Positions 1-10,535 are shown, numbered from the stretch's first letter. The stretch is DNA of 64,000 bases from Aquimarina macrocephali JAMB N27 (GCF_000520995.1 NZ_JACA01000044.1:1-64000); one strand, 5' to 3'. Program-made: numbers and translations. The notes: generated by a model not told the origin, from the letters alone.

Positions 1-63
1 TTTGGTAGACCATACGTTTAATCAATAAAGAATAGTAGTTAGTGTTGAAAAAAAAGCAGAAAC

Positions 64-1185
64 TTGAAAAAATTAATTGAAAAATATTTGACCAATACAA
101 TTAGCTCATCCGAAATGATGGATTTATCCGATTGGTTAAGAAAAGATGAAAATAAAGAAACTTTTAAAGCACATATACTGCAATATTATGATTTAAATTA
201 TGCGTTACAAGATGTAGATGTTGAAAGTGAATATATGACATTGATGAAATCCATTAGTAAACAAAAGAATAGTTATAAAAAGTGGTATAAATGGGCTGCT
301 ATTTTTGTCGGTGTGATTGGGCTTAGTAGTTTGTATGTCTTAAGTACCCATAATAAGGTGGTTACTGAGGATAATGAGATTACTTTAAAATTAGAAAATG
401 GGGATGTTAAAATTATTCGAGAGAATAACAATGAAAGAATAATAAATGAGGAAGGAACAATAGTAGGTGTATATCACGATGATAAACTCGAATATAAGAA
501 TACTAAAGTAAATGATAAAGAGCTTGTATATAATGAGCTATCTATCCCTTATGGTAAAAAACTGCAACTTGTTTTATCCGATGGGACCATGGTTCATTTA
601 AATGCTGGCAGTACATTAAAATATCCAGTGAAGTTTTTAAAAGGCAAAGATCGAAAAGTATTTTTAAGCGGTGAAGCATATTTTGTAATAGCAACAGATA
701 AACTACATCCCTTTATTGTAAATACCCAAGATGTAAATATTCAAGCTTTGGGGACTAAATTTAATGTTAATTCTTATAGAGAAGATAATGAAATGAATAC
801 TGTTTTGGTAGAAGGATCAGTTGGACTTTATAAAGTAGATGAGAAATTTGATACAAATACTTCTACTGTATTACAGCCAGGTTATAAATTTACTTGGGAT
901 AAATCTGAAGAGAGTATTGATGTAAAAGAGGTTGATGTTAGTGAGTACACAGCTTGGACTAAAGGAGAGTTGTTATTTAAAATGAAACCATTTTCTGAAA
1001 TTATTAAAATATTAGAAAGAAATTATGATGTCGTTATTACAAATAATTATAGCTCCTTAAATGAAAAACGTTTTTTAGCAAAATTTGATACAGAAACTAT
1101 AGAACAAATACTAATATCTTTTCAGAGTAGTGAAGATTTTTCTTTTACAATTGAAAAAAATAGAATAACAATAAATAGACGATAA
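64..1185 (+). CDS. FecR family anti-sigma factor
   Basis: Inner-membrane anti-sigma factor that relays substrate sensing from the SusC/TonB receptor downstream to an ECF sigma factor. Of its 373 residues, 1-70 form the cytoplasmic sigma-binding part, about 76-94 one membrane helix, about 157-255 the periplasmic FecR domain (LSDGTMVHLNAGSTLKYP) and about 305-373 the C-terminal DUF4974-like domain. It starts at TTG: an in-frame stop lies 18 bases upstream and no ATG fits the conserved MKKLIEKYL start. The sigma gene should lie off the left edge; positions 2-28 are an open frame ending in TAA that could be its tail. It precedes susC, as in classic FecI/FecR/FecA-like sets. Family certain; the exact ligand is unknown. 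Confidence 0.93.
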   Translation: MKKLIEKYLTNTISSSEMMDLSDWLRKDENKETFKAHILQYYDLNYALQDVDVESEYMTLMKSISKQKNSYKKWYKWAAIFVGVIGLSSLYVLSTHNKVVTEDNEITLKLENGDVKIIRENNNERIINEEGTIVGVYHDDKLEYKNTKVNDKELVYNELSIPYGKKLQLVLSDGTMVHLNAGSTLKYPVKFLKGKDRKVFLSGEAYFVIATDKLHPFIVNTQDVNIQALGTKFNVNSYREDNEMNTVLVEGSVGLYKVDEKFDTNTSTVLQPGYKFTWDKSEESIDVKEVDVSEYTAWTKGELLFKMKPFSEIIKILERNYDVVITNNYSSLNEKRFLAKFDTETIEQILISFQSSEDFSFTIEKNRITINRR

Positions 1186-1262
1186 ATTTATTAACCAATA
1201 AACCAATAAACCAAATTAATGCCTATGATATAAACTTTTAATATAATTTATAGAATAAAAAA

Positions 1263-1316
1263 CGTATTGCAAAAAAAATCGAGAAATAGTGACATATTTC
1301 CCGATTATAGAATACG
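1263..1316. promoter_or_regulatory. nested inverted repeat in the fecR-susC leader
   Basis: An 11-base arm at 1277-1287 pairs with 1296-1306 with one mismatch around an 8-base loop. It is framed by CGTATT (1263-1268) and AATACG (1311-1316). No T-tract follows, so it does not look like a simple terminator. It lies 62 bases before susC and could attenuate, stabilise or punctuate the transcript. The role is inference. Confidence 0.4.
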
Positions 1317-1378
1317 ATTTAATCAATATGAATCATTTCGACATGAATCTTTATTATTAACTAAATCATCACAAAAAT

Positions 1379-4300
1379 ATGAAAAAATTCTTTACCTCAG
1401 GGGCATGTTTATATACGCCCCCTAAATTGAATTTAAAAATGAAACTAACACTGTTATTAACATTCATTTCTCTCTTTAAAATTCAGGCAGAATCATATTC
1501 TCAAAATACTAAGATTACTATTAATTTAGAATCTGTAAAAGTTATACAGGTATTAGAGACTATAGAATCGTTATCTGAGTTTAAATTTTTGGCAAATGAA
1601 AATGTGATAGACCAAAATCGTTTGGTTTCAATAAAAATGAAAAATAAACGAATCTATAAGATATTGGATCAATTATTTGATAGCCAAGGAGTAACATATA
1701 AAGTTATAGATCGACAAATTATTTTAGTCAAAAATAAACTAAACAGTAAGACTGTTAAAAAGTTAATCCCAGAACCAGTTAAGGAAACAAAACAAGAAAA
1801 AGAAGTCAATGGTACTGTAAAAGATCAACAAGGAGTTCCATTAACAGGTGTAAATATAATTATATCAGGTACAACTAGAGGGGTACAAACAGATTTTGAT
1901 GGAAGGTATACTATAAAAGCCTCAATAGGAGATGTGTTAGATTTCTCATTTATAGGGATGAAAACAGTTTCAATTGCAGTAGGAGATTCATCGACTATTG
2001 ATGTCGTTATGGAGGATGACACTGCAAGTTTAGAAGAAGTAGTAGTAACTGCTTTAGGAATTAAAAGGGAGGCTAAAAAATTAGGATACTCAATACAAAC
2101 GGTAGAAGGCGAAGAATTAACAAAAGTTAGAAATGTTAATGTAGTTAATAATCTTGCTGGTAGAGTAACTGGAGTTCAGGTTAATCAAAATGGAACAGGT
2201 ATAGGAGGATCTGCGTCGGTTACCGTTAGAGGTGTTACTTCATTAGTGCCAGGGCAAAATTCGGCATTGATTGTTGTAGATGGTGTTATTTTGGATGGAG
2301 GTAGTTTAGGAGAAGGAAGTTTTTCTGGAGGCCTGGATTATGGAAACGCATTATCCGATATAAATTCTGATGATGTTGAAAGTATTAACATTTTGAAAGG
2401 AGGGAATGCCACTGCTCTTTATGGATACAGAGGTGCCGCAGGGGTTATTGTAATTACAACAAAGAAAGGTAAAGCAGGCAGAGTTAAAGTTGACTTATCT
2501 TCTTCGGTGACTTTTGATAATGTATTAGTTGCTCCTAAACTACAGAATAGCTATGGACAAGGTCGTTTTGATGCTGCTACAGGGCAGTTGGTTCATGATA
2601 TTACCAGACCTGGTAGTTGGGGACCTGCACTAGATGGTAGTCAGCAAACACGATTTGATGGTGTAGGTACAGCTCCTTACAGTGGTAATCCTGGTGATTT
2701 TAAAGATTTTTATGGAACAGGTTTAACCATGATAAATTCTGTAGGCTTATCTGGAGGGTCTGAAATTATAGATTATAGATTGTCTTATTCTAATTTATTT
2801 AATAAGCCTGTTTTATCAGGTAGTGATTATAAACGTCAATCTTTGTCATTAAATACAAATACCAATGTGACAGATAAATTAAAAGTACAAGCTAAAATTG
2901 CGTATGTAAAAAATACAGCAATTAATAGAGCTGATATAACAGATGGACAGGCAAATACAGTTCGAAGCTTGATTTTAAAACCTAGAAACATTTCTAATGC
3001 AGATTTAGAAGCCAATTATGTTAATCCTGATGGTACACCAAATAATTTTGGAGGATCTTCATTTACAATGAATCCTTACTATGCAATCAACACTAAGTTG
3101 AATGAAGATACCAAAAACAGATATACAGGATTAATAAGTGCAACATATAAACTTACCGATGATTTATCTGCTACTGCTAGATATTCTCAGGATCAAAGTA
3201 ATTATGCAGCTTCTATATTCAAAGGCCGAGGGGTTTTTGATAATGCACCTTCAGGGCAATTAGTAGAAATCACACAGCAAACTACCACATCAAATTATGA
3301 TTTCTTATTATCATATAATGGTTATTTAACAGAAAAAATATCTGTAAGCTCAACTTTAGGATACAGTGGTTTTGAGAACAGAGCAAAATCTACAACTGTG
3401 CAAGCATCAGATTTATTAGATCCTTCACTTTTTTCAGTAAATAATTTTGGAACTAAAGGAGCTAGTACAAGATTAAGTAATCTTAAATCTCAATCTTTAT
3501 TTGGTTCGGTCCAATTTGGATTTAATGATTTTGCATTTGTTGAAGTAACAGGAAGAAATGATTGGAGTTCTACATTACCAGTGGATAGTTTTTCATTTTT
3601 TTACCCCTCTGTAGGAACGAGTTTTCTATTGCATGATATTTTTGGTATTGATAGTGATAAAGTTAATCTTATAAAACTTAGAGCAAGTTGGGCAAAAACT
3701 GGAAATGCAACACTGCCTTACAGATTGGCTCCAGTATACAATGTATCTTCTGCTCCGTATAATGGGCTTACATTATTCTATTTTGGAGACCCTAATTTAA
3801 CACAGGGACAAGCAGAGGAAGGAGCTGCTCCAGGAACTGTAATACCTAATAAAGATCTAAAAGCCGAATTATCATCAGAATATGAGTTGGGTATGGATGT
3901 TAAACTATTTAATAATCGATTAGGATTAGATGTTACATACTATAATAAGGAGACAAAAAACCAGATATTATCAATCTCATTACCCTCTACTACAGGAGCG
4001 CAGAGCAAAATAATTAATGCAGGTTTGGTTTCTAATAAAGGAGTAGAGATCGCTTTAACAGCAACCCCTATAAAATTGACAAATTTTGAATGGAATACAG
4101 CTTTTAATTTTAGTAAAAATGAAAATAGAATAGAAAAGCTTGTAGATGAACTACCCACTGCTATTATAGCAAGACAATTTAATGATGTTATACAATTAAC
4201 TGCCACCGAAGGGAATGTGTATGGAGATTTGGTTGGTCCATCATTTTCTCGGGATGATCAGGGACGTGTGATTTATGATAGTGATGGTTTGCCAGTTGTT

Positions 4301-4870
4301 GGAGAAAATAAAATCATAGGAAATGTTACTCCAGATTTCTTACTAGGAATTAATAATTCATTTTCATATAAAAACATAGAACTTGGATTTTTGATTGATA
4401 TTAAATCAGGAGGAGATGTTTTCTCATTTACTGATTTTGTAGCCAGTACAAATGGTAACGATATTAGAACCTTAGAAGGAAGAGAATTTTATACAGGAGG
4501 TAATGGTATTATGGTACCAACTGATGCCGTTGTAGATGGTACATTATCTCCAAGTGTTGCTGCTAGGGGAGTTGATCCGGCAACATATTATCAAAGATTA
4601 GGTAATATCTCTGAAAACTGGATTTCTGATGGTAGTTATGTTAAACTAAGACAAGTATCGTTAACGTATAATTTCCCTTCTAGTATTTTAGACAGATTTT
4701 CGATTGCAAATATGTCTATAAGCTATATTGGTAGAAACTTAGCAATTCTTCATAAGAATACACAAAATTTTGATCCAGAAGTTGGTTTTAATACCTCTAT
4801 CCAAGGAATTGAAATTTATGATTTCCCTTCTACTTCTAGCCATGGTGTAAAGTTAAACTTGTCATTTTAA
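1379..4870 (+). CDS. SusC/RagA-family TonB-dependent receptor with STN domain
   Basis: Outer-membrane barrel that imports glycan fragments using TonB energy and works with the SusD lipoprotein that follows. 1163 residues: signal peptide (best core MKLTLLLTFISLF at about 21-33, so the mature start may lie further in), STN domain about 48-110, carboxypeptidase-regulatory-like repeat about 143-220 (VNGTVKDQQGVPLTGVNI), the SLEEVVVTALG segment, plug about 235-365, then the barrel to the C-terminal phenylalanine. The STN domain is the part that signals to FecR, which matches the gene order. The 193-base leader carries an inverted repeat. Receptor class is certain; substrate is inferred from the GH20 neighbour. 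Confidence 0.97.
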   Translation: MKKFFTSGACLYTPPKLNLKMKLTLLLTFISLFKIQAESYSQNTKITINLESVKVIQVLETIESLSEFKFLANENVIDQNRLVSIKMKNKRIYKILDQLFDSQGVTYKVIDRQIILVKNKLNSKTVKKLIPEPVKETKQEKEVNGTVKDQQGVPLTGVNIIISGTTRGVQTDFDGRYTIKASIGDVLDFSFIGMKTVSIAVGDSSTIDVVMEDDTASLEEVVVTALGIKREAKKLGYSIQTVEGEELTKVRNVNVVNNLAGRVTGVQVNQNGTGIGGSASVTVRGVTSLVPGQNSALIVVDGVILDGGSLGEGSFSGGLDYGNALSDINSDDVESINILKGGNATALYGYRGAAGVIVITTKKGKAGRVKVDLSSSVTFDNVLVAPKLQNSYGQGRFDAATGQLVHDITRPGSWGPALDGSQQTRFDGVGTAPYSGNPGDFKDFYGTGLTMINSVGLSGGSEIIDYRLSYSNLFNKPVLSGSDYKRQSLSLNTNTNVTDKLKVQAKIAYVKNTAINRADITDGQANTVRSLILKPRNISNADLEANYVNPDGTPNNFGGSSFTMNPYYAINTKLNEDTKNRYTGLISATYKLTDDLSATARYSQDQSNYAASIFKGRGVFDNAPSGQLVEITQQTTTSNYDFLLSYNGYLTEKISVSSTLGYSGFENRAKSTTVQASDLLDPSLFSVNNFGTKGASTRLSNLKSQSLFGSVQFGFNDFAFVEVTGRNDWSSTLPVDSFSFFYPSVGTSFLLHDIFGIDSDKVNLIKLRASWAKTGNATLPYRLAPVYNVSSAPYNGLTLFYFGDPNLTQGQAEEGAAPGTVIPNKDLKAELSSEYELGMDVKLFNNRLGLDVTYYNKETKNQILSISLPSTTGAQSKIINAGLVSNKGVEIALTATPIKLTNFEWNTAFNFSKNENRIEKLVDELPTAIIARQFNDVIQLTATEGNVYGDLVGPSFSRDDQGRVIYDSDGLPVVGENKIIGNVTPDFLLGINNSFSYKNIELGFLIDIKSGGDVFSFTDFVASTNGNDIRTLEGREFYTGGNGIMVPTDAVVDGTLSPSVAARGVDPATYYQRLGNISENWISDGSYVKLRQVSLTYNFPSSILDRFSIANMSISYIGRNLAILHKNTQNFDPEVGFNTSIQGIEIYDFPSTSSHGVKLNLSF

Positions 4871-4891
4871 TACTAAATAATTTAAAATATT

Positions 4892-6457
4892 ATGAAAAAT
4901 ATTAATAATAAAAATTATTCAAACATTAAAAGACAATTTTTCACTATTGTATTAATGTTTGGTTTCTTAACGTCTTCATGTACTAAAGACTTTGAAGAAA
5001 TAAATATCAACCCTAATTTACCCGAAGAGAGTGGAGCAGATAACATTATGGGAGGAGTGCAATATTTTACTTTTGCAGAGCCTAGATTTGTAGCATGGAG
5101 AGGTAATTTATTATATTCATCACAATTTTCTCATCAATTCTCAACAAGTGTTGCAGGAAGCTGGTGGGCTGGTGGTGATATATATGATAATGATCAAGGT
5201 TGGACCAATGCTGTATTTGATAAATCATTTACAAAGAGTAGTTTGAATCTACGTAATTTATTAATCAAATTTGGCGAATTAGAGGATACCAATGGTCAAG
5301 CTGTGACTAAAATTATGATGTCTCTTTTTTATCAAAAAATGACTGATATATTTGGGAATGTCCCTTATGCCGAGGTTATACTACCAGAGTTCGAGGTAAA
5401 GCCACCAAAATATGACACACAAAAAGTTATTTATAGAAGCATTTTAGAAGATTTAAAGGCACAAATGGATGTTATAGGAAACTCAACAACAACTATTAGT
5501 GGCGATACAGGGGATTTTATATATGGAGGAGATCCTCAAAAGTGGAAAACTTTGGCAAATACAGTGCGATTGCGCATGGCATTACGAAGTAGAGATGCAT
5601 TTACAGCAGATGGTGATGGTGCTTTTATTGATAGTGTCATAGCAGATTGTTTATTAAATCCTCTAATAGATGAAACTAATGAGGCTACACTAATTAGATC
5701 TCGTGACCCTTTGGTTAATGGTAATCTAGACGGTGGTTTTGAAGATGTTTTTTGGGGATTTGGAACTGGTGAAGGAGGTAATGGAGTTACAGGCTCTAAA
5801 TGGATTTTAACAGATAGACTTGTAAATCTTATGCAAGATAATAATGATCCAAGATTACCAGAAATTGCAACAGAAGCAGAAAACGGAGGGTATGTCGGAG
5901 GTATGCCTAATGTGAGAGTTTCCCCAGCCTGGGAGGATATGTCTAAACCTGGACCAAAAATAGTAGGAACATCTTTTTCTGATATTAGTGATCAAGTACC
6001 TGTAATGGTATTAACAGCAGCGGAGTCCTATTTTTTACAAGCAGAAGCTGCATTGTTAGGGTATGGAGGAGATGCTAATAGTTTATACCAAAGCGGGATA
6101 TTGGCTAATATTAATTTTTGGGGAGGTCAAAATGCTGGTGATTTTATAACAAATGAAGCCATTGCTACATTAAGCGGCCCTACTCAAGATCAGCTTAATC
6201 AGGTTTATAACCAAAGATGGTTAGCATCTTTAACAAACGGATATGAAAGTTGGGCATTGGTAAGAAGAGTAGATTTAATACCACAAATAACCGATAATGT
6301 TAATTTTTGGGTAAGCCAACCTAATAATGGTAGCGTTCCTAGAAGATTACGATACTCTAGTACAGAATCAACCTCTAATAGTGTTAATGTACAAGAAGCA
6401 ATTAATGCTCAAGGTCCTGATGTAATGTCTACAGCTCTTTGGTGGGATGTAAATTAA
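4892..6457 (+). CDS. SusD/RagB-like outer-membrane lipoprotein
   Basis: Surface glycan-binding lipoprotein that caps the SusC barrel. 521 residues with a long N-region, hydrophobic segment and lipobox ending at about Cys30 (TSSC). The FEEININPNLP start of the mature protein, the YFLQAEAALLGYGG helix and the QRWLASLTNGYESWALVRR segment are typical of the SusD-like group 2 family. It follows susC by 21 bases, so the two are co-transcribed. Ligand not readable from sequence; an N-acetylhexosamine glycan is inferred from the next gene. Confidence 0.95.
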   Translation: MKNINNKNYSNIKRQFFTIVLMFGFLTSSCTKDFEEININPNLPEESGADNIMGGVQYFTFAEPRFVAWRGNLLYSSQFSHQFSTSVAGSWWAGGDIYDNDQGWTNAVFDKSFTKSSLNLRNLLIKFGELEDTNGQAVTKIMMSLFYQKMTDIFGNVPYAEVILPEFEVKPPKYDTQKVIYRSILEDLKAQMDVIGNSTTTISGDTGDFIYGGDPQKWKTLANTVRLRMALRSRDAFTADGDGAFIDSVIADCLLNPLIDETNEATLIRSRDPLVNGNLDGGFEDVFWGFGTGEGGNGVTGSKWILTDRLVNLMQDNNDPRLPEIATEAENGGYVGGMPNVRVSPAWEDMSKPGPKIVGTSFSDISDQVPVMVLTAAESYFLQAEAALLGYGGDANSLYQSGILANINFWGGQNAGDFITNEAIATLSGPTQDQLNQVYNQRWLASLTNGYESWALVRRVDLIPQITDNVNFWVSQPNNGSVPRRLRYSSTESTSNSVNVQEAINAQGPDVMSTALWWDVN

Positions 6458-6726
6458 TTCACTATTTGTAATAGAGTATAAATGAATGCCAGATTAAGTT
6501 TTTAAGAATGGCTATTTTTCAGAATTAATTTCAGAAAATAGAAAAGTGTTTTTTGTAGCCATGATTATTGCAAATTTTGTATAAGAATAATGATATAAAA
6601 AATTACGATATACATGCAATAAACTTAGTCTGGTAATTCATGCTTTTAATGAATATAGAAAGGATTATCGTTTTCACTATTTAATCACCAAATCACAGAA
6701 ATTTGAAGTAAAATGCAATACTAGTT

Positions 6727-8775
6727 ATGAAAAATATTAAAAAAATTATATTAATTTTTGTTTTTATAGCATCATGTTTCCACACTAACGCTCAAGCTGA
6801 ACTGTCAGAAAAATATGATTTAATGCCTTGGCCAAAAACAATTAAAGAGAACGGTCAAAAATTTATCATTAAAGAAGATTTTACGATTGCAATAAATAAA
6901 GATGATATTAATTCTAAAATAGTTAACACAACAACAAAGTTTCTAAGAAGATTATCTGGTAGAACAGGAGTATTCATTGAAGAAGGGTTTGCGACAACAA
7001 CTTCTGAAATAAAGACTCCATCTTTATTTATAGATTATAAAAGAGAAGGTAAATTAGAATTAAATGAAGACGAATCGTATGAACTTTCAATATTAAATAA
7101 CAAAGTAACCTTAACAGCTATAACAGATATAGGTGTAATAAGAGGATTGGAAACCTTATTACAGCTTAATGCTCACACTAAAACCAAATATTTTTTTCAT
7201 GGAGTTGATATTAAAGATGCTCCCAGATTTCCCTGGAGAGGTTTAATGATAGATGTCGCTAGGCATTACGAACCACTAGAGGTGTTAAAAAATAATTTAG
7301 ATGCCATGGCTGCTGTGAAAATGAATGTTTTTCATTGGCACTTAACCGAAGATCAAGGGTTTAGAGTAGAGGTGAAATCAAGGCCTAAATTTCATCAATT
7401 GGCATCAGATGGACAATACTATACTCATGAGCAAATAAAAGAATTAGTAGAATATGCATCCAATTTAGGAATTAGAGTTGTCCCCGAATTTGATATACCA
7501 GGCCATGCAACTTCTTGGTTAGTAGCATATCCAGAAATGGCAAGTAAGGATACCACCTATAAAATAGAAAGACATGCAGGTATTTTTAACCCTACTTTGG
7601 ATCCTACAAAAGAAGTTACCTACGAAATTATTACTGACGTGTTTTCAGAAATTGCTCCACTTTTTCCTGATAAGTATTTTCATATTGGAGGTGATGAAAA
7701 TGAAGGTAAACATTGGGATGAAAACGATAAAATTCAAGAATTTAAGAAGAAAAATAATATAAAAGATAACCATGAGTTACAAGCGTATTTTAATATTAAA
7801 ATTCAAAAAATATTAAAAGAACAAGGAAAAATCATGATGGGATGGGACGAAATTTTGCAACCAACCTTACCTAAAGATGTTGTTATACATTCCTGGAGAG
7901 GCAAAGAAGCAATGTTAAAGGCAGCCAAACAAGGCTATAAAACGGTGTTATCCAAAGGGTATTATATAGATTTACTAAAATCTATTAGACATCATTATGC
8001 AAATGAACCAATTTCAAAAGATCATGGTTTAACAGAAGAACAACTAAAAAATATTTTGGGAGGAGAAGCAACAATGTGGGGAGAATTAGTTACCCCTGTT
8101 TCTATAGATTCTAGAATTTGGCCTAGAACAGCTGCAATTGCAGAAAAACTATGGTCATCTAGTGAGGTTAATGATGCGGATAATATGCTTAAAAGATTAG
8201 AGAATGTTAATTATAGATTAGAAGAATTAGGTATTTCTCATATCAGAAATAGAAATGTGATTTTAAGGAACATTAGTAATAATCAAGATTTAAAATCATT
8301 GATTAATCTCACAAAAATTTGTGAACCATTAAAAGCATACCAAAGAAATAAAGGAGGAATCCAGTATAAATCGTATTCACCATTTACGCAATTTGTCGAT
8401 GCATGTAATACAGATGCTATTGATGCTATACTATTTAATAAAAGTGTAAAAAAATATTTAAAATCTAGCAGAGATGTTGATAAAAAGGAGGTTGTATCGA
8501 TGCTTGACAAATGGATGACAAATCATATTGATTTCAGTGAAATAAATAATAATCCAACCTTAGCAAAATTAGAACCTCTATCTTCAAAATTAGCAGAACT
8601 ATCATCTATTCTAAAAAAAGGAATAGCAAGAGGAAGTATAAACAAAACTGAGCATCAAAAATCAATAGGCATTATTGATTTTCTTAGTAAACCAATTGCT
8701 GACACAGAACTAGTAATAATACCAGCAATTAAAAAACTAATCTCAAGTTTAGAAATTAAAAATGTAAAACCTTAA
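6727..8775 (+). CDS. GH20 beta-N-acetylhexosaminidase
   Basis: Exo-hydrolase removing terminal GlcNAc or GalNAc from chitooligosaccharides or glycoconjugates. 682 residues: signal sequence, GH20b-like N-terminal domain about 30-165, (beta/alpha)8 catalytic domain about 168-500 with HWHLTEDQGFRVEVKS and the catalytic Asp323-Glu324 pair in HIGGDE, and a helical C-terminal extension. The signal contains IASC (possible lipobox) before TNAQA (possible signal peptidase I site), so it may be a lipoprotein or a soluble periplasmic enzyme. It lies 269 bases after susD in the same direction. No T9SS sorting domain is visible, so it is probably periplasmic. Confidence 0.95.
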   Translation: MKNIKKIILIFVFIASCFHTNAQAELSEKYDLMPWPKTIKENGQKFIIKEDFTIAINKDDINSKIVNTTTKFLRRLSGRTGVFIEEGFATTTSEIKTPSLFIDYKREGKLELNEDESYELSILNNKVTLTAITDIGVIRGLETLLQLNAHTKTKYFFHGVDIKDAPRFPWRGLMIDVARHYEPLEVLKNNLDAMAAVKMNVFHWHLTEDQGFRVEVKSRPKFHQLASDGQYYTHEQIKELVEYASNLGIRVVPEFDIPGHATSWLVAYPEMASKDTTYKIERHAGIFNPTLDPTKEVTYEIITDVFSEIAPLFPDKYFHIGGDENEGKHWDENDKIQEFKKKNNIKDNHELQAYFNIKIQKILKEQGKIMMGWDEILQPTLPKDVVIHSWRGKEAMLKAAKQGYKTVLSKGYYIDLLKSIRHHYANEPISKDHGLTEEQLKNILGGEATMWGELVTPVSIDSRIWPRTAAIAEKLWSSSEVNDADNMLKRLENVNYRLEELGISHIRNRNVILRNISNNQDLKSLINLTKICEPLKAYQRNKGGIQYKSYSPFTQFVDACNTDAIDAILFNKSVKKYLKSSRDVDKKEVVSMLDKWMTNHIDFSEINNNPTLAKLEPLSSKLAELSSILKKGIARGSINKTEHQKSIGIIDFLSKPIADTELVIIPAIKKLISSLEIKNVKP

Positions 8776-8779
8776 CATA

Positions 8780-9649
8780 TTGAAAAATACTATAATTTTC
8801 GCGGTAATGTTTTTTGGAGTCATGGTTTTTTGCTCATGTAATAAAGAGAAACCTATTGATAATGGTAACGATTTTACTAAAGAATATGAGTTTACAAAAG
8901 GTATAGAAGGTCCGGCAGTAGATAGTAAAGGGAATCTATATGCAGTCAATTTTAAAGAAGAAGGCACAATAGGTATTGTTAATAGTATAGGAGAAAGTTC
9001 CTTATTTGTAAAATTACCAACGGGTAGTGTTGGGAACGGAATTCGTTTTGATGCATCTGATAATATGTATATAGCAGATTATACAAATCATAACATACTG
9101 TTTTTGAAAAATGGATCAAAAGAAGTTGTTGTTTTTGCTCATGACTCTACAATGAACCAACCAAATGATATTGCTATTTCTTCTAATAGAACATTGTATG
9201 CAAGTGATCCTAACTGGAAAAATGGAACAGGTAATTTGTGGATGACTTCTAATCGAAAGCTTGTTTTGGTAGAAAAAAATATGGGAACAACTAATGGTAT
9301 AGAAGTTAGTCCCGATGGGAAGAAATTGTATGTTAATGAATCTATACAACGAAACATTTGGGTTTATGATATAATGGATAACGGCCAACCCGTTAATAAA
9401 AGAATATTCAAAACATTCAAAGATTTTGGCTTAGATGGTATGAGATGTGACGCTAAAGGGAATTTATATGTGTGTAGATGTGATAAAGGAACTGTATTAG
9501 TATTATCACCTGAAGGTAAAGAACTAAGAGAAGTACAGCTAAAAGGAAAAAAACCAACTAATATTGCTTTTGGAGGGAAAAATAATACTCAATGTTTTGT
9601 AACTATGGCAGATAGAGGATGTTTTGAGACATTCTTTTCTCAAAAATGA
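8780..9649 (+). CDS. SMP-30/gluconolactonase-like beta-propeller lipoprotein
   Basis: 289 residues with a lipoprotein signal (VFCSC, lipidated Cys about 20) and a six-bladed-propeller pattern: GPAVDSKGNLYAVN, GNGIRFDASDNMYIAD, PNDIAISSNRTLYASD, TNGIEVSPDGKKLYVNE, LDGMRCDAKGNLYV. The family includes sugar lactonases and strictosidine-synthase-like hydrolases; metal-binding Asn/Asp residues of the NGI and PNDI blades are present. It starts at TTG four bases after the GH20 stop; the first ATG would destroy the charged N-region of the signal. Tight spacing implies co-transcription. Actual substrate unknown; lactonase activity on a sugar product is inference. Confidence 0.82.
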   Translation: MKNTIIFAVMFFGVMVFCSCNKEKPIDNGNDFTKEYEFTKGIEGPAVDSKGNLYAVNFKEEGTIGIVNSIGESSLFVKLPTGSVGNGIRFDASDNMYIADYTNHNILFLKNGSKEVVVFAHDSTMNQPNDIAISSNRTLYASDPNWKNGTGNLWMTSNRKLVLVEKNMGTTNGIEVSPDGKKLYVNESIQRNIWVYDIMDNGQPVNKRIFKTFKDFGLDGMRCDAKGNLYVCRCDKGTVLVLSPEGKELREVQLKGKKPTNIAFGGKNNTQCFVTMADRGCFETFFSQK

Positions 9650-9677
9650 TCATGGTTTTTTTATAATATAGATCAGT

Positions 9678-10535
9678 ATGGCATATTCTATTATTAAAAA
9701 AAAGAGCTACTTGTTTTTCTTAACTATTCAATTACTTACCAATTGTAGCTCAAGTGATGGTGTTATAGGTATAAATGCAAATGATCTTGTTGAGTTAAAT
9801 ACAATCTCGTCAGGTGTGCAGATGGCGTATCCAAGAGGATCTACAAAATCTCAATATGGATTCTATGCATATGTTCCTTCTCAATATAATATCGCCAATA
9901 CAGAAAAATACCCTTTATTGATCCACTTACATGGAGGTGGAGCAAGAGGAGATAGCTCTGTAAACCCAAATGATTTAAATTCTATTTTATTTGATGGCCT
10001 TCCGTCATTAATACATAAAAATCAATGGAATCCCAAACATCCTATGATTGTTGTATCGCCCCAATCTCCATCTATTTGGAATACGGAAAACTTGCACAAT
10101 TTTATTACCTTTTTGATTGATAACCTAAAGATAGATACGCAACGAATATATATGACAGGGTTTAGTATGGGAGGGAAAGGTTGTTATGATTATGTTTCTT
10201 CAAAAGGCAATAAATCATATGTAGCGGCCATAATTCCTATCGCAGGATGGGGAGATGTGTCAACAGGAAATCAATTTACTAATATTCCTGTTTGGGCATT
10301 TCATGGGGATGCAGATAGGATTATTTCACATGATAAATCGATTTCAATGGTTAATGCAATTAATGCAGAAAACCCAACAACAAAAGCCAAGATAACCATA
10401 TACTCTGGTATCGGTCATGACTCTTGGTCGAGAACTTATGATAATACAGGGAAAGGTAGTGGAAACAGCGCTTATGACCCCTTTGATATCAGTATTTATG
10501 AGTGGATGTATTTATACAAAAAGACTGATTTATAA
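9678..10535 (+). CDS. alpha/beta-hydrolase lipoprotein, esterase-like
   Basis: 285 residues, lipoprotein signal ending at the Cys of TNCSSS. The fold matches the phospholipase/carboxylesterase and CE1-like esterase group: oxyanion segment HLHGGGARGD, nucleophile elbow GFSMGG (Ser163), acid in HGDADR (Asp211 or Asp213) and His247 in GIGHDSW. The first 40 mature residues precede the hydrolase core. It follows the SMP-30-like gene by 28 bases and closes the glycan locus, so it may remove acyl groups from the same glycan. That role is inferred; hydrolase class is firm. Confidence 0.85.
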   Translation: MAYSIIKKKSYLFFLTIQLLTNCSSSDGVIGINANDLVELNTISSGVQMAYPRGSTKSQYGFYAYVPSQYNIANTEKYPLLIHLHGGGARGDSSVNPNDLNSILFDGLPSLIHKNQWNPKHPMIVVSPQSPSIWNTENLHNFITFLIDNLKIDTQRIYMTGFSMGGKGCYDYVSSKGNKSYVAAIIPIAGWGDVSTGNQFTNIPVWAFHGDADRIISHDKSISMVNAINAENPTTKAKITIYSGIGHDSWSRTYDNTGKGSGNSAYDPFDISIYEWMYLYKKTDL

